Source of the DNA: Isoetes taiwanensis
Lineage: Eukaryota; Streptophyta; Lycopodiopsida; Isoetales; Isoetaceae
Assembly: GCA_021234155.1 (NCBI GenBank)
Contig: JAJEKV010000212.1
Location: 808,001 to 872,000 of the forward strand
Direction of reading: 5' to 3'
Length of the DNA stretch: 64,000 nucleotides
The notes under the pieces are model-generated. The model made no database searches and had not been told where the DNA came from. It worked only from the letters and a program-made list of their open reading frames with translations. Below, one piece after another: positions 62,848 through 64,000 of the stretch. Every line of letters begins with the position of its first letter. Within the stretch, counting starts at the first letter, position 1. Made by a program: the position numbers and the translations under genes.

Positions 62848-63685
62848 AAGTCACCAATTCTGAAATAATACTTCTAAGAGATGAAGTCTTGGTTACCTGC
62901 AGCCAAACCAATTACAAGTTAGCCTGATAAGGGTAAATGTAAAGCAGCTAGCAGGTAAGCAATAAGACTTCATGGCTTTTCGCCCTTCACCTAGTTGTAT
63001 TGTATCCATCTATTTTCAATAAAAAATGCTAAACAAAATGTGAATCTTTATGTTAGCATCATCAATCCTCCAAATACTAGTGGATCATGATTTTTACATG
63101 AGCATCATTAAACATGCCATAGACTTTGAGCATGCGTTAGTACTCAAATTACAATGTAAATATCCAAAACCTGTTTAGAAAAGCTAATTACATACATTTC
63201 TTAAAGCTTATAAGTTCATATGCATATGAACTCATCAATCTTTACAAAAAACCAAATCTAGGTATGCCAAAAATACAAAGAAAGTACTTGCTGCCATAAA
63301 ATTACAGCTCTTAGAAAAAATGGCATAACTCTCTGTAGGAAGCTCTGTTTTTCTATTAATTATATGTTTCGGAAACGGCAACATATGCTCTACCATTTCA
63401 AGTAAAACCAGTCTGATTTTTAAAAAAAATGCTGCATCAAGAATTGATTTCCGGAATCAGACCTAAATGCCCTTACCGCTTTCAAATGAAAGTTTGTGAT
63501 CCAAAAGTTTATTCCTAAGATCTGTAGCCACATAACAAGATGATTTAGGGAACAAAAGGCCACACCTGAGAAGTGTTCTTGATGTGGGCTTTGTCCAAAA
63601 AAAAGGTGGTTTATATCGATCCATAGCGCCTCATCATGCTAAAGCTGCAGCTTGTGCTATGCATCGGCAAGGTTTCTGCCATCCT
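62848..63685. other. No gene recognised
   Basis: AT-rich spacer between the MITE and the second 310-bp repeat. Confidence 0.35.
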
Positions 63686-63996
63686 GATCATAGTGCTTAT
63701 GAAATGAAGCGGCAAGAAGGCGCTCTCCTTGTTTGCCGTTGAAGTGAAGAGAAGAAAGGATGCCACAATGGTGATAACTACCTTAATTATCAGCCATGAA
63801 ATAGACATGTCTTTTTTATAATATAAATATAAAATTTCAAACCTACATGGTCCATTTTTGCAAATGACATTTGAGTCCCATAAAATATTCTAATTTGTAC
63901 AATTGAACGTGCTTTCTCTTGTGAAAATGAATGCATGCAACCATTTTCTAAAAGTGAGACACTTGGCAAACATGTCATGCCATCCCATAATTAAAA
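63686..63996. repeat. 310-bp direct repeat, copy 2
   Basis: Partner of 60780-61090. The window ends just beyond the last matching bases, so the true right border cannot be judged. Confidence 0.88.
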
Positions 63997-64000
63997 CATT

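Overview
This window looks like repeat-rich nuclear DNA of a land plant. The recognisable genes belong to plant families: a type IIB (ACA) Ca2+-ATPase, an NPF/PTR transporter, and pieces of STAY-GREEN, OSB, CBS-domain, CRINKLY4-like receptor and ABCG genes. Introns have ordinary GT-AG borders, intergenic distances are long, and layers of retrotransposons, MITEs and Helitron-like ends fill the space. My guess is a large-genome plant outside the flowering plants, such as a fern, but that is inference. Nothing bacterial, organellar or CRISPR-like was seen.

Layout. 0-7 kb: a 4.07-kb Mutator-like element with a perfect 9-bp target duplication and no recognised transposase, then an ER BAP29/31-like exon. 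7-12.3 kb: a complete LTR element (TSD CTTGC) that carries only a Gag-like zinc-knuckle protein and has a MITE nested in one LTR. 14.1 kb: a Helitron-type 3' end abutting a broken copy of Ca2+-ATPase exons. 15.1-17.8 kb: a TIR element with TTA duplications that carries a STAY-GREEN exon fragment. 18.5-22.7 kb: a six-exon ACA-type Ca2+-ATPase whose reading frame and splice sites hold together, but which has lost the phosphorylated Asp and other essential residues. 23.7-28.9 kb: a miniature LTR element (TRIM) with a tRNA-Ala-like gene inside each LTR, joined to a 5'-truncated Copia element; one ACTGC duplication flanks the pair. 29.6-34.5 kb: remnants of OSB, ABCG, NPF and CBS-domain genes. 35.7-36.6 kb: a dispersed repeat interrupted by a Tourist-like MITE. 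37.4-38.2 kb: a CRINKLY4-type ectodomain remnant.

38.5-53 kb is dominated by a short self-complementary motif (ATGGCGCCATGGCGCCAT with AA/TT flanks). It occurs in introns, in tandem arrays and in a large inverted repeat, around an unrecognised spliced gene with a Lys/Arg-rich N terminus and a possible ParB-like fold, and around a transposon-like gene. 53.5-58.5 kb: an LTR with a tRNA-Met primer site, a LINE 3' end and a 270-bp tandem repeat. 58.8-64 kb: a small two-exon gene of unknown function, a second class of palindromic repeats, a MITE and a pair of 310-bp direct repeats.

There is no operon or pathway here. Most genes are single, partial or decayed, and the window is best read as a record of transposition, capture and decay. 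One caution applies throughout: within 23.7-28.9 kb, and probably elsewhere, paired repeats differ mostly at CAG/CTG trinucleotides. This suggests sequence errors at methylated CHG sites, so frameshifts there may not be real.
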